Assembly (NCBI GenBank): GCA_965243095.1 | Contig: OZ251530.1 | Location: forward strand, 3,906,001 to 3,970,000 | Length of the DNA stretch: 64,000 bases | Reading direction: 5' to 3' | Source of the DNA: VXYL01 sp965243095 | Lineage (GTDB): Bacteria > Pseudomonadota > Gammaproteobacteria > Pseudomonadales > Azotimanducaceae | Part shown: positions 1 through 8,049 of the stretch, one piece after another | Position numbering within the stretch: position 1 is the stretch's first letter | How the letters are laid out: each line of letters starts with the position of its first letter | Made by a program: the position numbers and the translations under genes | Notes under the pieces: generated by a model | Databases searched by the model: none | Told to the model about the DNA's origin: nothing | The model's input: the letters and a program-made list of their open reading frames with translations, nothing else

Positions 1-1635
1 GATACGCGGCAGGCGTTCGGCCCGTACCCAAACGTGGTCCGGCACCTTGAACTTGGCCACATGCTGGGCGGCGAAGTCGCGCACGTCGGCCGCTGTCAGC
101 GTTTCGTTGGGGCGGCTTACCACCACCGCGGCCAAGGTTTCGCCCAAGCGCTCGTCCGGCACACCGAACACCGCGGCCTCCAGCACTTTGGGGTGTTCGT
201 AGAGCACCGCTTCCACCTCTTGGCAGCCGATGTTTTCGCCGCCGCGGATCACCATGTCCTTCTCGCGGTCGGTGATGAACACGTAGCCGTCCTCGTCCAA
301 GTGGCCGATGTCGCCGGTGTGAACCCAGCCGTCGGTCAGGGTTTCGGCGGTGGCGTCGGGCTTGTTCCAGTAGCCGGACATGTTCATCGCGCCCCAGATC
401 CACAACTCGCCGGTTTCGTGCGGCGCGGCGTCTTCGCCGTTCGGCTTCACCGCCTTCACCCGCACCAGCGGCGGCACGGCGCGGCCGCAACTGCGCGGCC
501 TTGCGAGGAACGCCGCGCCGCCGATGGTGGTGGCGAGGCCTTGGGTCTCGGTCATGCCCCAGCCGGTGCCGGGAGCGCCTTTGCCGATGGTCTTGTCGAT
601 TTGGCGGACGTGCTCGGGCGCCATCGGCGCGCCGCCGCCGCCGGCGCTCTTGAGGCTGGAGAGGTCGTACTTGGCTCGCTCCGGGGCTTGCACCAGTTCC
701 CACGCCATGGTGGGCACACCGTTGAACTCGGTGATGCGCTCGGCTTCGATGATCCGCAGCGCCTCGCCGGCGTTCCACTTGTACATGCCCACGATTTTGC
801 GGCCGCGGCGGAACGACATCAGCATCTGCACCACCAAGCCGGTGACGTGGAACAGCGGCACCGTGAGGATGACCGCCGGCGGATGCTCCGGGGCGGGCGC
901 CGAACGACCCACCGCGGCGGCCATTTGCGGATTCATGGTCATGGCGATGGCGCCGCCACATTCCCAGCCAAGCAGCGCGTTGGTGATGGCGCGATGCGTG
1001 GAGAGCACGCCTTTCGGGTGGGCGGTGGAGCCGGAGGTGTAGAGGATGGTGGCGTTGTCTTCTGGGGCGATGGAAGGTTCGGGCATGCGTTCGGATGCGC
1101 CGTGCAGGAACTCCTCCCACGTTTCGAGGCCGGGGTGCTGGTGGCGCACGGCGATGAGTTCAACGGCGCGATCCCCAAGGCGGCCGGCCAGGCGTTCGGT
1201 GCGTTCCACATCCGCGAACAGCAGTTTGAGGCCGCTGTCGTCGATGCCGTAGAGCAACTCCTCGCCGGACCACCAGGCGTTCAGCGCCACCGCCACCGCG
1301 CCGAGGGAGGTGATGCCGAGGAAGGCCGCGATCCACTCCGGATAGTTGCGCAGCGCGATGCCCACGCGGTCGCCGGCCCCCACGCCGCGTTCGCGCAGCC
1401 GATTCGCGCAACGCGCCGCCAAGTTCCACATCTGCCGATAGGTGTGGCGTTCGTCTTGGTAAACGTAGAAATCCTTGTCGGCGTGGTCGAGGCCGCTCGC
1501 GTACAGCGCGCGCAGATTCTCCGGCGCGTTGACGAACACGGTGAAGTCCACGCCGCGGATGCGTTCGACGCGCGTCTCGTAGGGCTGGCCGGCGGCCGTC
1601 ACTTGCGCCACCGCGGCGGCGAGTTCCGCTTGCAA
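1..1635 (-). CDS. AMP-dependent acyl-CoA synthetase (partial, 3' end beyond window)
   Basis: An adenylate-forming ligase that would activate a carboxylic acid with ATP and join it to CoA. The minus-strand frame is open from a TTG at 1635 to the window edge (545 residues visible). The TTG is preceded by the ribosome-binding site AGGGGGAG at a good distance. The A3 phosphate-binding motif YTSGSTAHPKGV is near residue 200. The visible end (AKFKVPDHVWVRAERLPRI) leads into the usual C-terminal P-x-x-x-x-G-K-I catalytic-lysine motif, so only about 15-25 residues are missing. Family length is about 550. Substrate chain length cannot be told from sequence; medium or long chain fatty acid is likeliest, because other acyl-CoA genes lie in the window. 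A long reading frame on the opposite strand is a codon-bias shadow. Confidence 0.88.
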   Translation of the reverse strand, partial: MQAELAAAVAQVTAAGQPYETRVERIRGVDFTVFVNAPENLRALYASGLDHADKDFYVYQDERHTYRQMWNLAARCANRLRERGVGAGDRVGIALRNYPEWIAAFLGITSLGAVAVALNAWWSGEELLYGIDDSGLKLLFADVERTERLAGRLGDRAVELIAVRHQHPGLETWEEFLHGASERMPEPSIAPEDNATILYTSGSTAHPKGVLSTHRAITNALLGWECGGAIAMTMNPQMAAAVGRSAPAPEHPPAVILTVPLFHVTGLVVQMLMSFRRGRKIVGMYKWNAGEALRIIEAERITEFNGVPTMAWELVQAPERAKYDLSSLKSAGGGGAPMAPEHVRQIDKTIGKGAPGTGWGMTETQGLATTIGGAAFLARPRSCGRAVPPLVRVKAVKPNGEDAAPHETGELWIWGAMNMSGYWNKPDATAETLTDGWVHTGDIGHLDEDGYVFITDREKDMVIRGGENIGCQEVEAVLYEHPKVLEAAVFGVPDERLGETLAAVVVSRPNETLTAADVRDFAAQHVAKFKVPDHVWVRAERLPRI

Positions 1636-1756
1636 AGGTTCGCTCCCCCTCAGTGCGAACGATTGATCTTAACCCGCGGCGTGGCTGCCGCCCGCTTGCG
1701 CCGCCGGAAAAAACCGCATGTCGTACGGGGCGCGTGAGGAGCGCTCGCCGGCAACC

Positions 1757-2176
1757 TCAGTGCGCGGTGCCGCGTTGCAGCACGAAATCGCAGCCGGGGG
1801 AAACCGCGGCCATGAGCTCGCTGAGCTTCTTCAACGTCGGGGCGGAGTCGCCGCGCTCGTAGCGGGCGTAGGCGCTGGGAGATTTCGCGCCGAGCCGGCG
1901 CGCGGCCTCTGGTAGCGAGAGGCCGTTTCGCGTACGCTGTCGGTGCAGGATCAACGCCACCAAGCCGGCGACGTCGTCCGAGCCAAGCTCGATGTTTCCA
2001 TCCGGGCACGAATGCACCGTCACCGAGAAACCGGGGCGGTTCGCCAACGTCTCCACCAGGTCCTTGACCATGTCCAAGGCGTCTTCCTTGGAAGTGCCTT
2101 GGGTCATGGCATCCAGAATGGGAACCTCGGCCAGCCAGAACCCGTCATCCTCGAATATCCTGCCTTGCACTCTCAC
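1757..2176 (-). CDS. hicB: HicB-family antitoxin with C-terminal HTH
   Basis: Antitoxin partner of HicA. Residues 1 to about 60 (MRVQGRIFEDDGFWLAEVPI..., then ...SKEDALDMVKDLVETL) match the HicB partial RNase H-like fold that masks the toxin. Residues about 75-135 (GLSLPEAARRLGAKSPSAYARYERG) form a Cro/C1-type helix-turn-helix, which in HicB proteins represses the hicAB promoter. The gene is 139 residues, normal for HTH-bearing HicB. It starts at a GTG whose first bases overlap the hicA stop codon (GTGA), so the two are translationally coupled, toxin first. Autoregulation is expected from the HTH but no operator was identified. Confidence 0.85.
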   Translation of the reverse strand: MRVQGRIFEDDGFWLAEVPILDAMTQGTSKEDALDMVKDLVETLANRPGFSVTVHSCPDGNIELGSDDVAGLVALILHRQRTRNGLSLPEAARRLGAKSPSAYARYERGDSAPTLKKLSELMAAVSPGCDFVLQRGTAH

Positions 2177-2352
2177 GTCGCCGCCTCCTTCGCGCGTCTA
2201 ACGATCGCCTGCGCCAAACGGTCATTGATCTCCGCATGACGAGGTATCGCCTCGATGAACGTCCCATTGCTCCAAATGTCGTGACGCCGACCGTGACGCA
2301 GGAACGACCACCCGCACTCGCGTAGCTTCTTCTCCAGAGCTTGCCTTTTCAC
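2173..2352 (-). CDS. hicA: HicA-family mRNA interferase toxin
   Basis: A 59-residue HicA toxin, a small dsRBD-like ribonuclease that cleaves mRNA. The translation begins MKRQALEKKLRECGWSF and continues LRHGRRHDIWSNG..., then ends near IPRHAEINDRLAQAIVRRA. The G-x-x-H-D-I-W motif with catalytic His24 and the later PRHxEI segment are both hallmarks of the family. The start is a GTG at 2352 with only a weak ribosome-binding site, common for toxin genes. The stop overlaps the hicB start by four bases. All expected key residues are present, so the toxin is probably active. The pair sits directly downstream of the prp operon on the same strand, with a 49-base gap. Confidence 0.88.
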   Translation of the reverse strand: MKRQALEKKLRECGWSFLRHGRRHDIWSNGTFIEAIPRHAEINDRLAQAIVRRAKEAAT

Positions 2353-2401
2353 TAGTGTACACCCGTCGCACCTCGTCGGCCGAGTTCAGCCGGCCGCCGC
2401 C

Positions 2402-3850
2402 TCAACACGCCAGCAAATCGAGGAATTCGTGTACCGGCGTGGCTTGCAGGCGTTCGGCGTCCAAGCACAAGTCCAGCACGCGCTGCGCTTGCGTCGCCGG
2501 GAACCGCGTGGCGAGATTGCGCTCGAACTTGGCCACCAGCAGTGGCAGGCCCTCGGCGCGGCGGCGGCGATGGCCGATGGGGTATTCCACGGCCACCTGC
2601 TCGGTGGCGCTGCCGTCGGCGAAGAACACCTGCACGGCGTTGGCGATGCTGCGTTTCTCCGGTTCGTGGTATTCGCAGCTGTAGCGTTCGGCTTCCTCCA
2701 CCACCATCGCCTCGCGCAGGCGGTCGATGCGCGGGTCCGCGGCGGCGGCGTCTTCGTAGTCGTCCGCGGTCAAGTCGCCCTTGAGCAGGCCCACCGCCAC
2801 CATGTATTGCAGGCAGTGGTCGCGGTCGGCGGGGTTGGCGAGCGCGCCGGTCTTGCTGATGATGCGGATGGCGGATTCGTGCGTGGTGAGCACGATGCGG
2901 TCGATGGCGTCCAGCCGCCCCGCCACTTGCGGATGCAAATGCACCGCTGCCTCCACCGCGGTTTGGGCGTGGAACTCGGCGGGGAAGGAGATCTTGAACA
3001 GCACGTTCTCCATCACGTAGCTGCCGTATTCGCGTTGGAAGCGGAACCGTTCGCCCTTGAAGGCCACGTCGTAGAAGCCCCAAGTGGGCGCGGTGAGGGC
3101 GCTGGGAATACCCACTTCGCCTTTCTGCACCAGCAGCGCGAGGCGTACGCCGCGGCTGGTGGCGTCGCCCGCGGCCCAGGATTTGCGCGAGCCGGCGTTG
3201 GGGGCGTGGCGATAGGCGCGCAGGGCGCCGCCATCGGCGAAGGCGTGGGAGAGCGCGTCCACCACCTGCTCTTTGCCGCCGCCGAGCATGCGCATCGCCA
3301 CCGCCGCGGTGGCCACGCGCACCAGCAGCACATGATCCAAGCCGACGCGGTTGAAGCTGTTCTCCAGCGCTAGGCAGCCTTGGATCTCGTGCGCCTTGAT
3401 CATCGCCGTCAGCACGTCGCGCATGAGCAGCGGCGGCTTGCCGCCGGCCACGGCGACGCGGGAGAGATGGTCCGCCAGCGCGAGAATGCCGCCTAGGTTG
3501 TCCGAAGGATGCCCCCACTCCGCCGCCAGCCAAGTGTCGTTGAAGTCGAGCCAGCGGATCATGCAGCCGATGTCCCACGCCGCCTTGACCGGATCCAGCT
3601 GATGGGAAGTGCCCGGCACCCGGGCGCCGTTCGGCGTCACCGTGCCCGGCACCAGCGGGCCGATGTGTTTGGCGCACTCCGGGAAGCGCAGCGCCAGGAA
3701 GCCGCAGCCCAAGGCGTCCATCAGGCAGTGGCGGGCGGTGTCGTAGGCTTCCGCGCTGTCGATCTCCACGCCGCACACATAGTCGGCGATGGCGACCAGC
3801 TCGGCGTCCGGCGGCGGGCGGACGTTCGCCGCTGCGTTGCTTGCGGACAC
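2402..3850 (-). CDS. prpD: 2-methylcitrate dehydratase
   Basis: Dehydrates 2-methylcitrate to 2-methyl-cis-aconitate in the cytoplasmic methylcitrate cycle, which burns propionyl-CoA. The 482-residue protein matches E. coli PrpD (483) along its whole length from memory. Shared blocks include PNGARVPGTSHQLDPVKAAW, MIRWLDFNDTWLAAEWGHPS, HEIQGCLALENSFNRVGLDH, NPADRDHC and EYPIGHRRRR. It belongs to the MmgE/PrpD family, and the close match favours PrpD proper over the less specific MmgE. The start is a GTG at 3850, six bases after the prpC stop, so it is co-transcribed and probably coupled with prpC. It is the last gene of the thrH-prpB-prpC-prpD run. Confidence 0.95.
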   Translation of the reverse strand: MSASNAAANVRPPPDAELVAIADYVCGVEIDSAEAYDTARHCLMDALGCGFLALRFPECAKHIGPLVPGTVTPNGARVPGTSHQLDPVKAAWDIGCMIRWLDFNDTWLAAEWGHPSDNLGGILALADHLSRVAVAGGKPPLLMRDVLTAMIKAHEIQGCLALENSFNRVGLDHVLLVRVATAAVAMRMLGGGKEQVVDALSHAFADGGALRAYRHAPNAGSRKSWAAGDATSRGVRLALLVQKGEVGIPSALTAPTWGFYDVAFKGERFRFQREYGSYVMENVLFKISFPAEFHAQTAVEAAVHLHPQVAGRLDAIDRIVLTTHESAIRIISKTGALANPADRDHCLQYMVAVGLLKGDLTADDYEDAAAADPRIDRLREAMVVEEAERYSCEYHEPEKRSIANAVQVFFADGSATEQVAVEYPIGHRRRRAEGLPLLVAKFERNLATRFPATQAQRVLDLCLDAERLQATPVHEFLDLLAC

Positions 3851-3856
3851 GGCGGG

Positions 3857-4981
3857 CTAGCGATCCACCAGCTTGGTGAGGGAACGCGGCGGCGGCCCCA
3901 CGTATTCCGCGCTGGGGCGGATGATGCGGTTGTCCGCCCGCTGCTCCATCACGTGCGCGGTCCAGCCGGACACCCGCGCGCAGACGAAAATCGGCGTGAA
4001 CAGCTTGGTGGGAACGCCGAGGAAGTGGTACGCCGCGGCGTGAAAGAAATCCGCGTTGGCGAAAAGCTCCTTCTCCTGCCACATCAACTCCTCGATGGCG
4101 CAGGAGATGGCGAACAGGCGCTCGTCGCCCACCTGTTCGGCCAGCCTTTCAGCCCAGCCCTTGACGATGGCGTTGCGCGGATCGGACTTGCGGTAGATGG
4201 CGTGGCCGAAGCCCATGATCACCTCCTTGCGCTCCAGCATGCCGCGCACCGCGGCCACCGCTTCGGCCGGCGTGGCGAACTGTTCGATGAGCGCCATGGC
4301 GGCTTCGTTGGCGCCGCCGTGCAGCGGCCCGCGCAAGGAGCCGATGGCGCCGGTGACGCAGGAGTGCATGTCCGAGAGCGTGGAGGCGCAGACGCGGGCG
4401 GTGAAGGTGGAGGCGTTGAACTCGTGCTCGGCGTAGAGGATGAGGGAGACGTCCAGCGCGCGCTTGTGGGTTTCGCTCGGCGGCCGGCCGGTTAGGCCGT
4501 GCAGGAAATGGCCCGCCAGCGTGTCCTCGTCCGTGAGCAGGTCGATGCGTTCGCCGTCGTGGCTGTAGCGGTACCAGTAGTTGACGATGGAGGGCATCGC
4601 CGCGAGCAGGCGGTCGGCCACGTCCTGCTGATGGGAGAAATCCCCTTCCGGCTCCAAGTTGCCCAGCATCGAGCAGCCGGTGCGCATCACGTCCATGGGG
4701 TGGGCGACGGCGGGGATGCGTTCCAGCGCCTCCTTCACCGGCTTGGGCAGGCCGCGCAGCATCTTCAGCTTGGTGCGGTACGCCTTGAGCTCGCTCGCGT
4801 TCGGCAGCTCGCCGTGGAACAGGAGATAGGCCACCTCCTCGAACGTCGCCTCGGCGGCCAGTTCGGAGATGTCGTAGCCGCGGTAGGTGAGACCGGTGCC
4901 GCTTTTGCCCACGGTACACAGCGCGGTCTGCCCGGCGGTTTGGCCGCGCAAACCCGCGCCGCCTAGTTTTTGATCAACCAT
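3857..4981 (-). CDS. prpC: 2-methylcitrate synthase
   Basis: Citrate synthase-fold enzyme that condenses propionyl-CoA with oxaloacetate to 2-methylcitrate. Length is 374 residues, in the short PrpC size class rather than that of hexameric GltA. The catalytic histidine motifs RGPLHGGANE and MGFGHAIYRKSDPR are present, and the C-terminus carries the VSGWTAHVMEQRADNRIIRP block typical of PrpC. The ATG at 4981 follows a strong AGGAGG ribosome-binding site. An in-frame extension upstream to 5113 lacks homology and overlaps prpB. It lies 25 bases downstream of prpB and 6 bases upstream of prpD. Some residual citrate synthase activity is usual for the family. Confidence 0.95.
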   Translation of the reverse strand: MVDQKLGGAGLRGQTAGQTALCTVGKSGTGLTYRGYDISELAAEATFEEVAYLLFHGELPNASELKAYRTKLKMLRGLPKPVKEALERIPAVAHPMDVMRTGCSMLGNLEPEGDFSHQQDVADRLLAAMPSIVNYWYRYSHDGERIDLLTDEDTLAGHFLHGLTGRPPSETHKRALDVSLILYAEHEFNASTFTARVCASTLSDMHSCVTGAIGSLRGPLHGGANEAAMALIEQFATPAEAVAAVRGMLERKEVIMGFGHAIYRKSDPRNAIVKGWAERLAEQVGDERLFAISCAIEELMWQEKELFANADFFHAAAYHFLGVPTKLFTPIFVCARVSGWTAHVMEQRADNRIIRPSAEYVGPPPRSLTKLVDR

Positions 4982-5006
4982 GCATTTGCCTCCTGTCTGC
5001 CTCCTG

Positions 5007-5924
5007 TCAATTCTTCGCGAGTTTGCCACGGGCGACGCGCTCGCCCGATGGCTCGGCGGCCTCGGCGAACAGCGCGTCGAGCTTCGCCTCGTACTCGCGG
5101 TAGCCGAGAGCATCGTACAACTCGTCGCGGGTCTGCATCCTATCGACCACCTCGGCTTGGGTGCCCTGCTCGCGGATCGCCCGGTACATGTCGAGCGCCG
5201 CTTGGCTCATGGCGCGGAACGCGGACAACGGATACAGCGCCATCGCCACGCCGACGCCGGCCAGCTCCTCCCGCGTGTAAAGCGGCGTCTTGCCGAACTC
5301 GGTGATGTTGGCCAGCACCGGCACGTCCACCGCGGCCACCACGCGGGCGTACATGTCCAGATCGGTCATCGCCTCGGCGAAGATGGCGTCCGCGCCGGCT
5401 TCCTCGAACCGCGCCACCCGTTCCAGCACCGCGTCGAAGCCCTCCACCTGCAGCGCGTCGGTGCGCGCCATCACCACGAAGGCGGCGTCCGTCTTGGCGT
5501 CCACCGCGGCCTTGATGCGGTCGCACATCTCGCCGGTTTCGACGATGGCCTTGTTCGGCCGGTGGCCGCAGCGCTTGGCGGCCACTTGATCCTCCATGTG
5601 AACAGCCGCGGCGCCGGCGCGGATCATCTCGCGCACCGTGCGGGCGATGTTGAACGCGCCGCCCCATCCGGTGTCGACGTCCACCAGCAGCGGGAGCGGC
5701 GTTGCCGCGGTGAGCCGGCGCACATCTTCGAGCACATCGTTGAGGGATGTCATGCCCAGATCCGGCAGGCCGTAGGAGGCGTTGGCCACCCCCGCGCCGC
5801 TCAGGTACAGCGACCGATAACCGGCGCTCGCCGCTAGCAGCGCCGCGTAGGCGTTGATGGCGCCGACGATCTGCAACGGCCTTTCCTCTTCCAGCGCTCG
5901 CCGGAACAACTCGCCCGGTGTCAT
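5007..5924 (-). CDS. prpB: 2-methylisocitrate lyase
   Basis: Splits 2-methylisocitrate into pyruvate and succinate, the last step of the methylcitrate cycle. The 305-residue TIM-barrel protein belongs to the isocitrate lyase/PEP mutase superfamily. The family signature K117-R-C-G-H121, with the catalytic cysteine, follows HMEDQ. The Mg-binding region includes DVDTGWGG near residue 82. Length agrees with known PrpB (about 295-305). The ATG overlaps the stop of thrH by four bases (ATGA), which ties the two genes together. The strain would need a separate aconitase/AcnD for the isomerisation step, and none is in this window. Confidence 0.95.
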   Translation of the reverse strand: MTPGELFRRALEEERPLQIVGAINAYAALLAASAGYRSLYLSGAGVANASYGLPDLGMTSLNDVLEDVRRLTAATPLPLLVDVDTGWGGAFNIARTVREMIRAGAAAVHMEDQVAAKRCGHRPNKAIVETGEMCDRIKAAVDAKTDAAFVVMARTDALQVEGFDAVLERVARFEEAGADAIFAEAMTDLDMYARVVAAVDVPVLANITEFGKTPLYTREELAGVGVAMALYPLSAFRAMSQAALDMYRAIREQGTQAEVVDRMQTRDELYDALGYREYEAKLDALFAEAAEPSGERVARGKLAKN

Positions 5925-6559
5925 GCGGCCTCTCCGGCGAGGGGGCCCTGCTGCGGGCTCTGCGCGTCCAATGCCGCCAACTCCGTCCGCAGTTCCGGCA
6001 AACCGGGTACGGCGGGGAACGCCGGATACCGTTCGCGCACGCCCGGTGGCGCGTGTACGAACACGCCGGCGTCCGCTTCTTCGAGCATGCCGATGTCGTT
6101 GAAGGAATCCCCGGCCGCCAGCACACGGTAGTTCATCGCTTGGAACGCCCGCACCGCCTGCCGTTTCGGGTCCGCCTGCCGCAGCCGGTAGCCGACGATG
6201 CGATCGTCTTCAACCTCAAGCCGGTGGCAGAGCAGCAGCGGATGGCCGAGCTTGGCCATGAGCGGCATGGCGAAGTCGTAGAACGTGTCCGAGAGCACCG
6301 CCACTTGGAACCGACCGCGCGCCCACGCCAGAAAGTCGCAAGCGCCCGGCAGCGGTTCGAGGCCGGCGATCACCCTTTGGATGGCGCTCAGCGCAAGGTC
6401 GTGCCGCGCCAGCACGCCCAGCCGCATGGCCATGAGATCGTCGTACACCGGAATGTCGCGGGTGGTCTTGCGCAGCGCGTCGATCCCCGTGCAACGCGCC
6501 ACCGCCTCCCAGACCTCGGGCACCAACACGCCCTCAAGGTCGAGACAAAGAACATTCAA
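5921..6559 (-). CDS. thrH: ThrH-like bifunctional phosphoserine phosphatase / homoserine phosphotransferase
   Basis: HAD-superfamily phosphatase of 212 residues that aligns closely with Pseudomonas ThrH. Shared blocks are LDLEGVLVPE (nucleophile Asp7, with Glu9 where most HAD enzymes have a second Asp), TTRDIPVYDDLM, FQVAVLSDTFYDF, PLLLCHRLEVEDDRIVGYRL, DPKRQAV and AAGDSFND. In Pseudomonas this enzyme dephosphorylates phosphoserine and can move phosphate to homoserine. It is the first gene of the prp operon and overlaps prpB by four bases, so here it is expressed with propionate catabolism. The reason for that link is not evident from sequence. The start is ATG at 6559, and the region upstream (6560-6710) is a divergent promoter gap toward the serine hydrolase. 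Confidence 0.88.
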   Translation of the reverse strand: MNVLCLDLEGVLVPEVWEAVARCTGIDALRKTTRDIPVYDDLMAMRLGVLARHDLALSAIQRVIAGLEPLPGACDFLAWARGRFQVAVLSDTFYDFAMPLMAKLGHPLLLCHRLEVEDDRIVGYRLRQADPKRQAVRAFQAMNYRVLAAGDSFNDIGMLEEADAGVFVHAPPGVRERYPAFPAVPGLPELRTELAALDAQSPQQGPLAGEAA

Positions 6560-6710
6560 GCGGCACTGCCCCCGGCGAAAACGCCCATTTTACCGCTTCG
6601 CCACGACGGGCAACACCGCCGCCACGCTCGCGCTAACATGGCTCTCGCACCGCACGTCAAGCCGCGCCGCTGACGGGCTGCCCAAAATCGCTTCGCAACA
6701 AGGGGAACCC

Positions 6711-7982
6711 ATGTCCACTACCAAATCCGCGCTGCCGGTGGGCGACGCCGCCGAACTGGGCTTCGACCCGGAACGCCTCGCCCGCATCGGCCCGGCCATG
6801 CAGGCGTTCGTCGACGACGGGCGCGTACCGAATCTGGTCACCTTGGTGGCGCGGCGCGGGCGCATCGTCCACCAGCACGCTTGCGGGCTGCTCGACCTCG
6901 ACAAGGACGCGCCGGCCGGCATGGACAGCTTGTTCCGCATGTGGTCGAACACCAAGCCCATCGCCGGGGTGGCGACGCTCATTCTCTACGAGCGCGGCGT
7001 GCTGACGCCGGACGACCCCATCTCCAAGTACCTGCCGGAGTACGCGGACATGCGCGTGTTCAACCCCAAGGAGCCGATGGCGCCGGTGCCGGCGAAGCGC
7101 CCCATCACCATCCGCGACTGCCTCACCAACACCACCGGGCTGCTCGATCCGTCCACGATGCCGCACTTCTACCGCCAGCAGTACCGCGACGCGCTCGCCG
7201 CCATCGGCTGGATCCGCGACGGCGACGGCAAAGACGGCAAAGAGGACGCCGCGCAGCCGGACAACCGGGCGCGCGTGCGGGCGCAGGCCGAACTGCCCCT
7301 CGCCGGCCAGCCGGGCGAGCGGTTCGTCTATCACATGGGCTATCCGGCGCTCTCCGCCGTGCTCGAAGAAGCGAGCGGTCAACGCTTGGACGCCTTCTTC
7401 GAGGAGAACATCTTCGCCCCGCTCGGCATGAACGACACCGGCTTCTACTTGCAGGAAGGCCAGCTACCGCGCTTCGGCGCCAGCTACATGCCGCGCGAGG
7501 TGGACGGCAAGATGCGCCTGGTGGCGATGGACAAGGCGGCCACCAGCGAGAAGACCGTCGGGCCGCGGCGCATGTTCTCCGCCGGCGGCGATGCCGGCGG
7601 CGTACTCACCACCGCCGGCGACTACGCCCGCTTCGGCCAGATGCTGCTGAACGGCGGCGTGCTGGACGGCGCGCGCATCCTCGGCCGCAAGACGGTGGAC
7701 CTGATGATCGGCAACCACACCGGCGACATGGTGATTCCCATTACCGGCCCGGGATTCCACTGGGGCCTCGGCGTCGCCACCTACCACGGCCGCGGACGGG
7801 CGCCCCTCATTCGCTCGGTGGGCACCTATGGCTGGGGCGGCGCCGCCGGCACCACCTATTTCGCCGATCCGGCCGAGGAGCTGTTGGGCGTCTGCCTCAC
7901 CCAAGTGATGGCCGCCGGCACCATGCCGAACAACACCTACCAAGAGGATTTCCAACGGCTGGTGTACCAAGCGCTGGCGTGA
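6711..7982 (+). CDS. Beta-lactamase-fold serine hydrolase (class C/EstB-like)
   Basis: A 423-residue protein of the serine beta-lactamase-like superfamily (penicillin-binding protein/esterase type). The nucleophile motif S79-N-T-K82 lies in LFRMWSNTKPIAG. A YHMGY segment sits where the family has its Tyr-x-Asn motif, and GTYGWGGAAGT is in the place of the KTG-like third motif. No signal peptide is visible, so it is probably cytoplasmic and more likely an esterase or D-amino-acid peptidase/amidase than a secreted beta-lactamase. The ATG at 6711 follows AAGGGGAA; longer in-frame starts upstream lack homology. It is 67 bases ahead of the D-aminoacylase-like amidohydrolase, suggesting a common role in handling acylated or D-amino compounds. 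Confidence 0.82.
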   Translation: MSTTKSALPVGDAAELGFDPERLARIGPAMQAFVDDGRVPNLVTLVARRGRIVHQHACGLLDLDKDAPAGMDSLFRMWSNTKPIAGVATLILYERGVLTPDDPISKYLPEYADMRVFNPKEPMAPVPAKRPITIRDCLTNTTGLLDPSTMPHFYRQQYRDALAAIGWIRDGDGKDGKEDAAQPDNRARVRAQAELPLAGQPGERFVYHMGYPALSAVLEEASGQRLDAFFEENIFAPLGMNDTGFYLQEGQLPRFGASYMPREVDGKMRLVAMDKAATSEKTVGPRRMFSAGGDAGGVLTTAGDYARFGQMLLNGGVLDGARILGRKTVDLMIGNHTGDMVIPITGPGFHWGLGVATYHGRGRAPLIRSVGTYGWGGAAGTTYFADPAEELLGVCLTQVMAAGTMPNNTYQEDFQRLVYQALA

Positions 7983-8049
7983 GTTGGCGGGCTTGGCGTT
8001 CGCGCTATTATGCGTTCCAAGCTGTTGACGCAACCGAGGGGAGGAAGCA

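Noticed and set aside
34..1737. Long plus-strand open frame (567 codons) opposite the acyl-CoA synthetase
   Set aside because: No recognisable motifs; it is the antisense shadow that GC-rich codon bias produces. The minus-strand frame carries clear ligase motifs.
6560..6710. Riboswitch or attenuator ahead of thrH or the serine hydrolase
   Set aside because: No conserved motif or convincing hairpin with U-tract; it is treated as an ordinary divergent promoter region.
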